From the NCBI RefSeq assembly GCF_016735695.1, contig NZ_JAERQD010000011.1:82333-146332 (forward strand): 64,000 nucleotides of DNA, written 5' to 3'. The notes beneath the pieces are model-generated. The model was not told where the DNA came from. It did not search any database and saw only the letters and a list, made by a program, of their open reading frames with translations. Positions 44,341-53,170 of this stretch are shown in pieces (position 1 is the stretch's first letter; each line of letters begins with the position of its first letter). This DNA comes from Microvirga zambiensis WSM3693 (lineage in GTDB: Bacteria; Pseudomonadota; Alphaproteobacteria; Rhizobiales; Beijerinckiaceae). The position numbers and the translations under genes were made by a program.

Positions 44341-44697
44341 TCAGCCCTCTTTGATGAGATTGACGATCCGCCATGCGAGGCGGATCAGACGATAGACGCC
44401 ATAGGCCAGGGCAAGCGCCGTCAGGCCGGAAACCACAATGGTATACGTCGAGCTGTTACCCATCCATTTGACCGGCCACTTCGGGTCAAACAGGTGGATG
44501 ATGAAGTCGAGGATATAGAACACAGTGTAGAAGATCGGCCCGATGTACCCCCAGCCGAGTACAAGCAGCAAAGCGATCATGAGAAGGGCTACAACGAGAT
44601 ATCCAAAAAAGCCCATCTGAGGATCAATTGAGTTTGGTGCGTCGTCGTAATACGGCGAGTGCGGATTGTATCGAGAATAGTCGTCGTACTCGGACAC
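44341..44697 (-). CDS. small membrane protein of the T4SS auxiliary operon
   Basis: A 118-residue protein: a tyrosine/aspartate-rich cytoplasmic start (SEYDDYSRYNPHSPYYDDA), then three hydrophobic segments (GYLVVALLMIALLLVLGWGY, FYTVFYILDFIIHLF, TIVVSGLTALALAYGVYRLI). Inner-membrane location. No family recognised. It lies three bases before the next gene and 30 bases after trbM. Confidence 0.6.
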   Translation of the reverse strand: MSEYDDYSRYNPHSPYYDDAPNSIDPQMGFFGYLVVALLMIALLLVLGWGYIGPIFYTVFYILDFIIHLFDPKWPVKWMGNSSTYTIVVSGLTALALAYGVYRLIRLAWRIVNLIKEG

Positions 44698-44727
44698 CGC
44701 CGAAGCTCCTCATGATGCGGACCCGTT

Positions 44728-45228
44728 CTAGTCCGCCCCGTTGAGGTTGAACCAAAACCGTTTCGTCTGCCCGCCATATGCCAGATCGACATAATAGGGC
44801 TTGTCTCTTCCTATCCGCCGCTCAAGCGCATTGGGATCAATACAGGCGTGACCGGACTCGCAGTTGAGTTCCTTAAAGCGAGGATCGTCCTCGACAACAA
44901 GAGCCGTGCATTGTTCCCCCTGCTCATCGGTGATCAGGTGGCCCTCGTCGTTCTGCCGAACGCTCACCTTGCCGGGCGCACAAGGCTCATAAGGCTCATA
45001 GCCGGGCGCGCTCGCATTGCCCTCTGAACAGACCGGCCACGGCTTTCCCATGGCAAGCTGCTTGAACAGCTGCTGCATGAACGGAACGCAATAGGGAATG
45101 CCGGTCCATGACGGCGTAGAGGCTGCCGCGCAAAGCAAGACTTTGCAGCCAAAAGAGGCGTCCTGGGCCACAGCGGGAGACGCCGCAGAACCCAATAAAA
45201 TCAACGCCATTTGTGCAGGTTTTCTCAT
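44728..45228 (-). CDS. trbM: TrbM/KikA/MpfK-family conjugal transfer protein
   Basis: A 166-residue periplasmic protein with signal QMALILLGSAASPAVAQD and the TrbM hallmark: FGCKVLLCAAASTPSWTGI, then PYCVPFMQQLFKQLAMG and KPWPVC. The cysteines form the conserved disulfide set. TrbM-type proteins accompany conjugation systems; their job is not settled. First gene of the minus-strand operon, divergent from virB1 with only 69 AT-rich bases between the two starts, so the promoters must face each other there. Confidence 0.82.
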   Translation of the reverse strand: MRKPAQMALILLGSAASPAVAQDASFGCKVLLCAAASTPSWTGIPYCVPFMQQLFKQLAMGKPWPVCSEGNASAPGYEPYEPCAPGKVSVRQNDEGHLITDEQGEQCTALVVEDDPRFKELNCESGHACIDPNALERRIGRDKPYYVDLAYGGQTKRFWFNLNGAD

Positions 45229-45297
45229 AAAAACATTTCCATGTCTCTTCTGCTCATGCTAATAACGCAATAATTATGGGATAGCAAGGAGGCGCGG

Positions 45298-45912
45298 ATG
45301 CGCTCGGCTCTCGTAGCCACCCTTCTGATAGCGGCCGGATCGGCTCACGCGACCATGAACGGGACGCCTGAGACGGTGCCAATGTGCGAGCCGGTGGAAG
45401 CTGGCCTAGTGCGCAGGCTGGTTGAGGAAGAGGCGAATAAGCAGGGCGTGGATGCGAAACTCGCCCTCGCGATTGTCGAACAGGAATCCGCCGATGGAGC
45501 GCGGGTTAATTCAGACAAGAACGCGCGGGGGCCGATGCAGCTAATCCCCGGCACGGCTGCCATGTATAAGGTCAAGGACATCTGCGACCCTGCCGAAAAC
45601 ATTCGCGGCGGCGTGGCCTTCCTCAAGGATCTCGCCGCTGAGTTCGGCGGCAACGTCTTCCTGATCCTGTCTGCCTATAACGCCGGTCCTGGGCGCGTGT
45701 ACGACGCGAAAGGCGTTCCCCCGATTTCCGAGACTGTGCGCTACGTCGCGACGGTCGCCAACTCTTACTACGGTTTCGACAACTCCTTGAAGGGCGGTAG
45801 CCGCTCGGGAGCCAGTCGGAAAAGAGCGACGGCTGCACAAGAGCCCGACGCATCACGCACTGACGCCTCCGGTCAAAAGTGGATCGGCGGCTCGGTTCTT
45901 TATGTTGACTGA
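45298..45912 (+). CDS. virB1: lytic transglycosylase VirB1
   Basis: A 204-residue exported muramidase that opens the peptidoglycan for the secretion channel. Signal peptide SALVATLLIAAGSAHA; catalytic region LALAIVEQESADGARVNSD with the essential Glu, then ARGPMQLIPGTAAMYKV, NIRGGVAFLKDLAAEFGG and the closing ILSAYNAGPGRVYD. The C-terminal tail is serine/lysine-rich. AAGGAGG precedes the ATG. First gene of the plus-strand virB operon. Confidence 0.92.
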   Translation: MRSALVATLLIAAGSAHATMNGTPETVPMCEPVEAGLVRRLVEEEANKQGVDAKLALAIVEQESADGARVNSDKNARGPMQLIPGTAAMYKVKDICDPAENIRGGVAFLKDLAAEFGGNVFLILSAYNAGPGRVYDAKGVPPISETVRYVATVANSYYGFDNSLKGGSRSGASRKRATAAQEPDASRTDASGQKWIGGSVLYVD

Positions 45913-45925
45913 GGACTAAGCCCCA

Positions 45926-46267
45926 ATGAACAAGACCCATAGATACGTGCCAGGCCTGACGACCCTCGGGCTCGTCGCGGCGGTCGCCCTGATCGGCACT
46001 TTCGCAAGCATTGACCCGGCCTTTGCGCAACCGGCTGCTGGCGGGGCCTTCCAGCCTATCGAGACAGCCTTTGGTCAAATCCTGTCGTTCCTGACTGGAA
46101 CCTTTGCGACCACGGCTGCGACCATTGCCGTTGCGGTGGCTGGCTACCTTGCTCTGACATCCCGCATTCCCTGGATGATGTGCTTCTCGATCGTCGTCGC
46201 AATCGCCTTCATCTTCGGCTCGGCGCAGATCGTCAGCACCCTTTCGGGCGGCCTCGGGGGCGGCTAG
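45926..46267 (+). CDS. virB2: T4SS pilin VirB2
   Basis: A 113-residue major-pilin precursor. A long signal segment (LVAAVALIGTFASIDPAFAQ) is followed by two hydrophobic helices (TFATTAATIAVAVAGYLALT and FSIVVAIAFIFGSAQIVSTL) joined by a short polar loop, the VirB2/TrbC layout. It ends in a glycine run. Starts 13 bases after virB1; its TAG overlaps the GTG of virB3. Confidence 0.9.
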   Translation: MNKTHRYVPGLTTLGLVAAVALIGTFASIDPAFAQPAAGGAFQPIETAFGQILSFLTGTFATTAATIAVAVAGYLALTSRIPWMMCFSIVVAIAFIFGSAQIVSTLSGGLGGG

Positions 46268-46557
46268 TGGACGACGTAAAGCCCCATCTCGATCATCTTG
46301 TTGGCGGCCTCACAAGGCCGCCAATGATGCTTGGCATTCCATACGTCCTTTTCGTCTTGGAGTTCTGCCTTGTCGTCCTGATCTTCATCAACACCAAGAA
46401 CCTCCTCATGTTCTTGCTGGTGATCCCGGTTCACGCCGTCGCCTACCTGCTGACGGTTCGGGACGCGCGATTTGTAGACATCATTCTCGTTCGCTTCGGG
46501 CGCTGCCCGTTCACCCGCAACCGCTCCTTTTGGGGCGGCGACTCCTATACGCCTTAA
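46267..46557 (+). CDS. virB3: T4SS protein VirB3
   Basis: A 96-residue inner-membrane protein from GTG 46267, overlapping the virB2 stop by one base. The VirB3 pattern is present: GGLTRPPMMLGIPYVLFVLE, a hydrophobic hairpin (FCLVVLIFINTKNLLMFLLV) and the C-terminal RFGRCPFTRNRSFWGGDSY. The frame extends upstream without biological sense. It works with VirB4 at the base of the machine. Confidence 0.9.
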   Translation: MDDVKPHLDHLVGGLTRPPMMLGIPYVLFVLEFCLVVLIFINTKNLLMFLLVIPVHAVAYLLTVRDARFVDIILVRFGRCPFTRNRSFWGGDSYTP

Positions 46558-46569
46558 GTGAGACCCGGC

Positions 46570-48984
46570 ATGAGCCAAGTGAACAAGGCTGTTCGTCCTC
46601 TCCTATCCTTCGGGGCAGTTGCTTCTCGCGAGAAGAAAATCGCGGATATGCTGCCGTATCTGCGGCATGTGGATGACCAGACCATCCGCACAAAGGACGG
46701 AATGCTCATGTCCTTTGTGAAACTGGACGGCTTTTGCTTCCAGACGGCGGACCAGGCGGCCATCAATCAAAAGCTCGAAGGCCGGAATACTTTCGTCCGC
46801 GCCCTGAATGACAGCCGCTTTGCGGTCTATTCTCACATCATCCGGCGGGGAATTCAGGCTTCAATTCCCGGCCAATTCGACAATGATTTCTGCGAACTGC
46901 TGGACAAGCGTTACTCTGAAGCAATCCGCGATCAGCGCATGTTTGTGAATGACCTTTACCTGACGGTCATTCGCAAGGGCTTTGATGGCAAGGTCGGCAT
47001 GGCCGATAAGTTCCTCAAAGGCGTTCGCAAGGTTGCCGGCGTCTCGGCTGCCGAACTGGACAAAGAGGCGCGCAAGGAACTGCAAGAGTTTGTCAGCAAC
47101 CTAAGAGAGCAGTTTTCCCCTTACGGCGCTCGGGTGCTGTCGCTGGTGGCGCGCAATGGCTCCGTCTATTCGGAGCCCTGCGAGTTTCTGGCCCAACTCC
47201 TGAACGGTGGCGTCGAGATCCCCATGCTTCTCCCGCGCATGGGCCTGGACACCTACCTCCCGACGCGCCGGGTCACTTTCGGCAAGCGCGCCTTGGAGAT
47301 GCGCGGCCTTGTGACCGGCGACAATCGCTATGGCGGTATGATCTCGATCCGCGAATATCCTGCTCTGACCGGGCCGGGGATGCTCGACGGGCTGCTCAAG
47401 ATCAAAGGCGAGTTCATTGTTTCACAATCGTTCGCCATTCAAGACCGCGCCCCGGTCCTGTCGCAGATCGGCAAGGTCGAGCGCCAAATCGGCGCTTCGG
47501 ACGAAGGCGGAACCGAGGTCGAGGAGATTATTTCCCTGGCTCGGGATGAACTTGTCTCGGGCAGGGCTGTGTTCGGGGAACATCATCTGACGGTCCTCTG
47601 CCTCGGCAACACGATTGCCGATATGGAGCGGTGCGTTCAGGACGTCACCAACGAAATCCAGGAACTCGGGATCACGGTTGTCCGTGAGGATATGAACGCT
47701 GAGCCCTGCTTTTGGGCTCAACTACCGGGCAACTTCGCCTATATCGCTCGCCGCGCGCTGATTACGTCACGCAACTTCATGGGCTTTACCTCGCTCCATA
47801 ACTTCGCCCTAGGCCGCTGCGACGGCAACCATTGGGGTCCGGCAATCTCTCTGCTGCAAACGACCAGCAGCACGCCCTACTATTTCAATTTCCACCGTCG
47901 CCAAGTCGGCCACTTTACCGTTGTGGGTCCAACCGGCTCCGGCAAGACCGTGGCGCTCTCCTTCCTCATGGCCCAGGCCATGCGGGTGCAGCCGCAACCC
48001 CGTTGCGCCTATTTCGATAAGGACCAAGGCGCGGAAGTCTTCATTCGCGCCATGGGCGGCAGCTATGAGACCTTGGAGCCTGGCACGCCGACTGGCTTCA
48101 ACCCTCTCCAGCAGGCCGATACCCCGTCGAACCGGGAGTTTGTGAAGAACCTCCTGCGCTTCATGGTCCGTCCTGCCGACAACCGCAACCTCTCGGCCGA
48201 ACAAGAGAAGATCATCGAGGGGGCCGTCGATCAGATTTTTGAAGTGTCGGCAAAGGAGCGGCGGCTGTCTGATGTGACCATGCTTCTGCGTGGCCGCGAG
48301 AGGGCAGGGCACGACGATCTAGCCTCGCGCTTCGAGGTTTGGCTGAACGCGCGGGGCTGGCTGTTTAACAACCCGGTGGACTCGTGGTCGGCCGGCAATG
48401 GGATCTTCGGTTTCGATATGACCAAGATCCTCGATGACGACGATCTGCGCACGGCGGCTCTCGGCTACATTTTCCACCGCATCGAAGGTCTCATGGATGG
48501 CACGCCCTTGATGCTGTTCATTGACGAAGGCTGGAAGATCCTGCGCGATCAGAAGTTCTCCGGCTTCCTCAACGATAAGCTCAAGACGATCCGTAAGCTC
48601 AACGGCTGCGTCGGCTTCGGCACCCAGTCGGCCAAGGATATTGTCTCGGCCGAAATAGCCCATACCCTGCTTGAGCAGACTCCGACCAACCTGTTCTTTC
48701 CGAACCCCAAGGCGGATGAGGCAAGCTACCTAGGCGGCTTCAAGCTGTCACAGCGGGAGTTCAAATGGGTCCGTGAGACGGCTCCCGAAGCTCGCCAGTT
48801 CCTCATCAAGCATGACTTGGATTCCGTCATTGCGCGCCTCGACCTGTCGCACATGCTCGACCTTGTGAAAGTCCTCTCGGGCAATGCCGATAGCGTGGCC
48901 GAGTGCGAGGCGCTTCGGAAGCAGTATGGCGACGATGCTGCGGCGTGGCTTCCCCACTTCTGCGGATGGAAGGTCAGCCTATGA
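46570..48984 (+). CDS. virB4: T4SS ATPase VirB4
   Basis: An 804-residue cytoplasmic ATPase that powers pilus assembly and transfer. Walker A GPTGSGKT lies near residue 453, Walker B MLFIDEGWK near 650, and the late GFGTQSAKDI and DLVKVLSGN segments are typical. The N-terminal CagE/TrbE domain begins LLSFGAVASREKKIADMLPY. ATG 46570 is chosen over GTG 46558. Full length. The stop overlaps the next gene (ATGA at 48981). Confidence 0.93.
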   Translation: MSQVNKAVRPLLSFGAVASREKKIADMLPYLRHVDDQTIRTKDGMLMSFVKLDGFCFQTADQAAINQKLEGRNTFVRALNDSRFAVYSHIIRRGIQASIPGQFDNDFCELLDKRYSEAIRDQRMFVNDLYLTVIRKGFDGKVGMADKFLKGVRKVAGVSAAELDKEARKELQEFVSNLREQFSPYGARVLSLVARNGSVYSEPCEFLAQLLNGGVEIPMLLPRMGLDTYLPTRRVTFGKRALEMRGLVTGDNRYGGMISIREYPALTGPGMLDGLLKIKGEFIVSQSFAIQDRAPVLSQIGKVERQIGASDEGGTEVEEIISLARDELVSGRAVFGEHHLTVLCLGNTIADMERCVQDVTNEIQELGITVVREDMNAEPCFWAQLPGNFAYIARRALITSRNFMGFTSLHNFALGRCDGNHWGPAISLLQTTSSTPYYFNFHRRQVGHFTVVGPTGSGKTVALSFLMAQAMRVQPQPRCAYFDKDQGAEVFIRAMGGSYETLEPGTPTGFNPLQQADTPSNREFVKNLLRFMVRPADNRNLSAEQEKIIEGAVDQIFEVSAKERRLSDVTMLLRGRERAGHDDLASRFEVWLNARGWLFNNPVDSWSAGNGIFGFDMTKILDDDDLRTAALGYIFHRIEGLMDGTPLMLFIDEGWKILRDQKFSGFLNDKLKTIRKLNGCVGFGTQSAKDIVSAEIAHTLLEQTPTNLFFPNPKADEASYLGGFKLSQREFKWVRETAPEARQFLIKHDLDSVIARLDLSHMLDLVKVLSGNADSVAECEALRKQYGDDAAAWLPHFCGWKVSL

Positions 48985-49619
48985 ACCGGATTGCTCTCGC
49001 CCTCCTGGGCGCGCTCGTCACGACGGGCGCTCTTGCGCAAGTGCCGACCAATGACGCCGCTCGCCTCAAGGAAGAGGACAGGACGGCGCGCTGCATGGTG
49101 CGCTCCCGCACCTACAAGGCGAACAGCGTAAAGCCGTCTGAGGGCGTCAAAGAAAGCGTTGCTGCCCCGAAATCCGGTGGCGGGTCAATGAACGCCGGAA
49201 CCTCCTACGTCATTGGGCCGGGACAAGCCTCGGGCATCGTGAACGGGGTCGATGTCGGGGCGCTGGTTGGCGGCACGCTTGGCGTGATCAATGCGGTGCA
49301 GGGCAAGAATTACGCCGCCATGGCGCAGTCGATCGGGGCTCTGGCTGCCGTGATCGAAGCCAACATGCAGGGCCTCAACCAAGGCGAGGCGCAGATCGGC
49401 GGCGTGCAGTCCCTCCAGGGCGCTTGGGACCAGAACTCGCAAGCTCGGATCGGAACGGTCGGCGTTTGGGGACAGGCGATCCAGGCCGGTTTGATCCGAC
49501 TCCAGTATGAGAACGACAAGCTGCTCCGGCAGATCGAAGAGGCCAGCCAGCGTCAAAAAGCTCTGAGCTTCGATCCTTCGACCGTGCGGCTGGTCGATGG
49601 TCAAGCCCAACCCCAATAA
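48981..49619 (+). CDS. exported T4SS-locus protein between virB4 and virB5
   Basis: A 212-residue protein with signal ALALLGALVTTGALAQVP and then ARLKEEDRTARCMVRSRTYK. The middle is low-complexity and glycine-rich (GVDVGALVGGTLGVINAVQG); the C-terminal part has helices (GLIRLQYENDKLLRQIEEAS) and ends KALSFDPSTVRLV, a motif shared with the next gene (KVLSFDSSSVRLV). It is not a standard VirB subunit and may be a VirB5-related surface or periplasmic factor. ATG overlaps the virB4 TGA. Confidence 0.68.
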   Translation: MNRIALALLGALVTTGALAQVPTNDAARLKEEDRTARCMVRSRTYKANSVKPSEGVKESVAAPKSGGGSMNAGTSYVIGPGQASGIVNGVDVGALVGGTLGVINAVQGKNYAAMAQSIGALAAVIEANMQGLNQGEAQIGGVQSLQGAWDQNSQARIGTVGVWGQAIQAGLIRLQYENDKLLRQIEEASQRQKALSFDPSTVRLVDGQAQPQ

Positions 49620-49639
49620 GCGAAGTGAAGGAGGGTCGT

Positions 49640-50365
49640 ATGCGTTCCATTCGCTCGATTGCTTTTGTGACCGGCCTTCTGGCTATGACCGCTCCTGCGG
49701 TCGCACAAGTGCCGGTGATCGACTCCGCCACGCTGTCACAGGCGACGCAGACTGCCTCGAATACGGCGTCGATCATGCAGAGCAATCAACAGATCATGCA
49801 GACAGTGCAGGAGACGTTGAAGGCTGTAACCGGAAACCGGCAGACCGCCTCGATTGCGAGCGCGGCCCTCGGGTCGGGCTTCAATATGTCCGGTGCGCCG
49901 TCCCTGTCCTCGATCCTTGGCGGCGGACAGATGGCCTGGGGCAACCTGGGCGAGTTCGGACGGGTTGCGGCCGGGATTATCAACGGCCTCAAGCTGGTCA
50001 ACACCCTGACGGGTCTTAGCGGCTCTAGCTCGACCGGCACGGATAAAGCCTATCAAGGCGCGGTGAACACGGCGACGGCCCTGCAAGGGATGGTCGCCGG
50101 AACGCAGTCCGCGGCGTCCTCCCGCACCAATGCGTTTCAGTCGGCCGGAGGCATGATCGGAACCGCGCAGGACATCAAGGGCTCAATCGACCAGAACAGC
50201 CAGTTGCAGGTGCAAACGGGCCTGACTGTGAATGAGCTGATCGGCGTCATGAATGCCGCCAATGCCGCCTTGAATGCACAGCAGATGCAGGAGCTAGCCG
50301 GGCAAGCTCATGCCGCGAAAGTGCTTTCCTTCGACTCGTCCTCTGTCCGGCTGGTTGCTCCCTAA
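49640..50365 (+). CDS. virB5: VirB5-like minor pilin / T4SS protein
   Basis: A 241-residue exported protein. Start ATG 49640 is set by AGGAGG six bases upstream. Signal AFVTGLLAMTAPAVAQVPVI; then a helical VirB5-type region (LSQATQTASNTASIMQSNQQ, IMQTVQETLKAVTG), glycine/serine-rich middle, and the C-terminal helix (LIGVMNAANAALNAQQMQEL) ending KVLSFDSSSVRLV. VirB5 caps the pilus and helps contact. Named from position and pattern; sequence alone is weaker. Confidence 0.75.
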   Translation: MRSIRSIAFVTGLLAMTAPAVAQVPVIDSATLSQATQTASNTASIMQSNQQIMQTVQETLKAVTGNRQTASIASAALGSGFNMSGAPSLSSILGGGQMAWGNLGEFGRVAAGIINGLKLVNTLTGLSGSSSTGTDKAYQGAVNTATALQGMVAGTQSAASSRTNAFQSAGGMIGTAQDIKGSIDQNSQLQVQTGLTVNELIGVMNAANAALNAQQMQELAGQAHAAKVLSFDSSSVRLVAP

Positions 50366-50366
50366 C

Positions 50367-50549
50367 ATGACAAGAATTGTGAAAAGATTGGCCCTCGCCG
50401 CTGCTCTCGGTGTGTTCGCCCTCGGGCTCTCTGCCTGCGCGGGTCGCAAGGAACTCACGGCCCCTTGCTCTCTCTCCGGCTCCATCTTTAGCGCAAGCGT
50501 CTTCGCTGCCGGCGAGGATTGCGGCCCTCTGAGGCTCCTTAATCAGTAA
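50367..50549 (+). CDS. virB7: VirB7-like small lipoprotein
   Basis: A 60-residue lipoprotein: signal helix LALAAALGVFALGLSACAG with lipobox LSAC near residue 22, then KELTAPCSLSGSIFSAS and one more cysteine. Small outer-membrane lipoproteins in this place of virB operons pair with VirB9. Two bases after the virB5 stop, 15 before virB6. VirB7 is identified by position, lipobox and size. Confidence 0.7.
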   Translation: MTRIVKRLALAAALGVFALGLSACAGRKELTAPCSLSGSIFSASVFAAGEDCGPLRLLNQ

Positions 50550-50564
50550 GGAAAGGGCGGCTCC

Positions 50565-51593
50565 ATGAACAACGTCATTGAAGCACTGTTCAACAAGGTG
50601 GACAGCCTCGGGATCTCGGCGGTGCAGGCGATCTACAATCAGCTTGCGACCAACTTGCAGGCTGTCTTTCTCCTGGGGATGGCGATCTACGTTGTGTTCT
50701 GGGGCTATGAAATGCTGATCGGGCGCGTCGGGGTCTCGGCTCCGGTGTTCCTGTGGCGCATTGGCCGCATGATGTTGATTTATACCCTCGCGTCCTCCTG
50801 GGGTGACTTTCAGGTTCTGATTGCGGAGGTCCTGACGAAAGCTCCTGACGGCTTGGGGAACGCTGTGTGCCAGGCGGTCGGCGGCGGCGGCTCCAACTGC
50901 TCCTCCATGTCAGCCGGTTTGAGCAATCTCTGGATTGCCTCGAACAACGCCGCTCAAAAGATCAGTGCGGCGGGTGGTCTAATGGGCTTGGCGATGGCGA
51001 TCCTGAGCTACATCGTGATCGGTGTCGCGGCGGTGTTCGTGGCGATCGCGGCCTTCCTCGTCATTATGGGCAAGATTGCCCTCTTCGTACTGCTCGGGCT
51101 GGCCCCAATCTTTATCGCCCTGTCGCTGTTTCAGATTACCGTTCCGCTGTTCGATGGTTGGATGCGTTCCTGCACCCAATATGCAATTATTCCCCTCGTC
51201 GTTTATGGCCTGCTCGGCTTCTATATCGTCCTGTTGAATACGACCGTGAACGACCTGAACGCGGCCGTTGCGGCGGGTGAGCCGACGCTGAAAACCATTG
51301 CGCCGTTTCTGCTTATGTGCGTGATCGGGTGGTTCCTCGCCTATCATTGCCTGAGCATTGCACAGGGCATTGCCGGCGGCGCTCGCCTTAGCACCAATGG
51401 CCTTGATGGAACCGCCAAGCGTGGCGCGATTGCCGCTGCCCTCCTGGGCGGGGAGGGTGTTCTCCTATCCGGCATCAAGGCAGGCCAAACCTACCGTTAC
51501 CTGCGGGACCGGAACGCAAACCGGATCGGTCCAAGCCATCTCGAAAAGCAACAAGCTCTGATCACGTCCCAACTGGACAAGAACCGTTCGTAA
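50565..51593 (+). CDS. virB6: T4SS inner-membrane protein VirB6
   Basis: A 342-residue TrbL/VirB6 polytopic protein. Hydrophobic segments include AVFLLGMAIYVVFWGYEMLI, IVIGVAAVFVAIAAFLVIMG, ALFVLLGLAPIFIALSLFQI and IAPFLLMCVIGWFLAYHCLS, about six spans in all, with the FxGWxRxxxQYAI-like DGWMRSCTQYAI segment. It forms the membrane arch through which substrate passes. Glycine/serine loops in between are normal. GGAAAGGG precedes the ATG. Confidence 0.88.
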   Translation: MNNVIEALFNKVDSLGISAVQAIYNQLATNLQAVFLLGMAIYVVFWGYEMLIGRVGVSAPVFLWRIGRMMLIYTLASSWGDFQVLIAEVLTKAPDGLGNAVCQAVGGGGSNCSSMSAGLSNLWIASNNAAQKISAAGGLMGLAMAILSYIVIGVAAVFVAIAAFLVIMGKIALFVLLGLAPIFIALSLFQITVPLFDGWMRSCTQYAIIPLVVYGLLGFYIVLLNTTVNDLNAAVAAGEPTLKTIAPFLLMCVIGWFLAYHCLSIAQGIAGGARLSTNGLDGTAKRGAIAAALLGGEGVLLSGIKAGQTYRYLRDRNANRIGPSHLEKQQALITSQLDKNRS

Positions 51594-51605
51594 GCGAGAA
51601 AACCT

Positions 51606-52325
51606 ATGTCTGATTTGGCAAGCAATGAAACGCCTGCACCCCTCGTGGATCCCCGCTATTACAGTGAGGGCGTAACTTGGGAAGCGGCAACCTATCAGCG
51701 GATTGCGAACTCCCTTCGTGTGTGGCGCGGCGTGGCCCTGGTCCTGGGCCTCGCCCTGCTCGGGGCTCTCGGGTTGCTCGGCCTTCTGCTCCCGCTCAAG
51801 ACCTTCGATGTTGTTACCCTGATTGTCGATAAGACGACTGGCTTTGTCGAGGTCGCGCGGCCGCTCGAACAGGGCGGAACGATCTCAAAGCAGGAGGCGG
51901 TGACGCGCGGCAATATAGTGCGCTTCCTGCGCGCTCGGGAAACCTACGACCCGAAGGGCCTGCGCGACAACTACGAGATGGCGCTTCTGTACTCGACCGG
52001 GGCGGCCAGCCGGGATCTCCAGGCGGAGTTTGACAATGCCAACCTCAAGAATTCGATGCGCCGCTATGGGGCGGACACGACGGTTTCGGTCATGGTCAAG
52101 TCTGTGATCTTCCTCAATGAGCGCACGGCGGCGGTGCGCTTCCAGACGACCCGGCGCAGCGACCGGGAGAACGTCACTGAGCATTGGGTGGCGAATGTCC
52201 GCTTCCGGTACACCTCGGAGCCCATGCGCAACGACTACCGCTTTGACAACCCGCTGGGCTTCCAAGTGACCGAGTACCGTAAGGACCAAGAGACCGTGGA
52301 AGTCACGGCGGAGGCCGGAAAGTGA
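51606..52325 (+). CDS. virB8: T4SS protein VirB8
   Basis: A 239-residue bitopic protein: cytoplasmic start (SEGVTWEAATYQRIANSLRV), one membrane span (VALVLGLALLGALGLLGLLL) near residue 45 and a periplasmic NTF2-like domain (VTRGNIVRFLRARETYDPKG; FRYTSEPMRNDYRFDNPLGF; QVTEYRKDQE). VirB8 nucleates the inner-membrane complex. Overlaps virB9 by GTGA. Confidence 0.9.
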   Translation: MSDLASNETPAPLVDPRYYSEGVTWEAATYQRIANSLRVWRGVALVLGLALLGALGLLGLLLPLKTFDVVTLIVDKTTGFVEVARPLEQGGTISKQEAVTRGNIVRFLRARETYDPKGLRDNYEMALLYSTGAASRDLQAEFDNANLKNSMRRYGADTTVSVMVKSVIFLNERTAAVRFQTTRRSDRENVTEHWVANVRFRYTSEPMRNDYRFDNPLGFQVTEYRKDQETVEVTAEAGK

Positions 52326-53164
52326 AAAAGCTTCTTTTGTCCCTGGCCGCTCTGGTGGCCTTGTCCTCTGGCGCCTCGGCCGAACTCGTTCCTGCGGCGG
52401 TCAAGGCCGATCAGCGCATTCGGACCGTGACCTATCACAAGGACAATGTTGTGTCGCTCGCGGGAACGCTCGGCGTCTCGACCATGATTGTCTTTGGCGA
52501 GGATGAACAGATTGCGACGGTCGCCATGGGCGATAGCGTTTCCTGGCAGGCGGTGCCCGACAAGAGCAAGGCGTTCTTGTTCATCAAGCCGCTGGAGCGC
52601 GATGCGGTGACGAACATGAACATTGTCACCAACAAGCGGATCTATAACTTCCTGCTCAAAGCTGGCTCGCCCAACAACAAGGATATGACGTTCAAGCTGC
52701 GGTTCGATTACCCGGATGAACTCGTGGACGCTCGGATGCTCGAACAGGCCAAGCGCATGGCCGCGATGCCGAACTTCCAGCAACTCAGGCAGAACGCGGC
52801 GAATGCCAATCTGGACTATGGGTTCAAGGGCTCCAGCCTGAACGCGCCACAGAACATCTTTGATGATGGCGTGAAGACATATTTCAAGTTTGCAGGCGAC
52901 GTGCCGGGGATCTTCCTCGTCAATCCGGACGGAACCGAAAGCCTCATCAACCACAGGCGGGAGGGTGAGGTGATCGTGGTCGATAAGGTGGCCGCGCAAT
53001 GGACCTTGCGCGCCAACAATGAAGCGACCTGCGTTTTCAATCTGCGCGCTCAACCGGCTGAGTCTCCGAAGTCGATTATGACCCCGATCCAGCCCGAAAT
53101 TCAGATGGTGGGCGAACCCGTCCCGACTCCGGCTGAGGCTCCTGTAATCAAGGCAAAGGGCTGA
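52322..53164 (+). CDS. virB9: T4SS outer-membrane-complex protein VirB9
   Basis: A 280-residue exported protein. Signal KLLLSLAALVALSSGASA; N-terminal beta domain (IRTVTYHKDNVVSLAGTLGV, VFGEDEQIATVAMGDSVSW); C-terminal domain with LDYGFKGSSLNAPQNIFDDG and KTYFKF, the VirB9/TrbG hallmark. It forms the outer-membrane core with VirB7 and VirB10. GTG start overlapping the virB8 stop. Confidence 0.92.
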   Translation: MKKLLLSLAALVALSSGASAELVPAAVKADQRIRTVTYHKDNVVSLAGTLGVSTMIVFGEDEQIATVAMGDSVSWQAVPDKSKAFLFIKPLERDAVTNMNIVTNKRIYNFLLKAGSPNNKDMTFKLRFDYPDELVDARMLEQAKRMAAMPNFQQLRQNAANANLDYGFKGSSLNAPQNIFDDGVKTYFKFAGDVPGIFLVNPDGTESLINHRREGEVIVVDKVAAQWTLRANNEATCVFNLRAQPAESPKSIMTPIQPEIQMVGEPVPTPAEAPVIKAKG

Positions 53165-53170
53165 TCCTCG

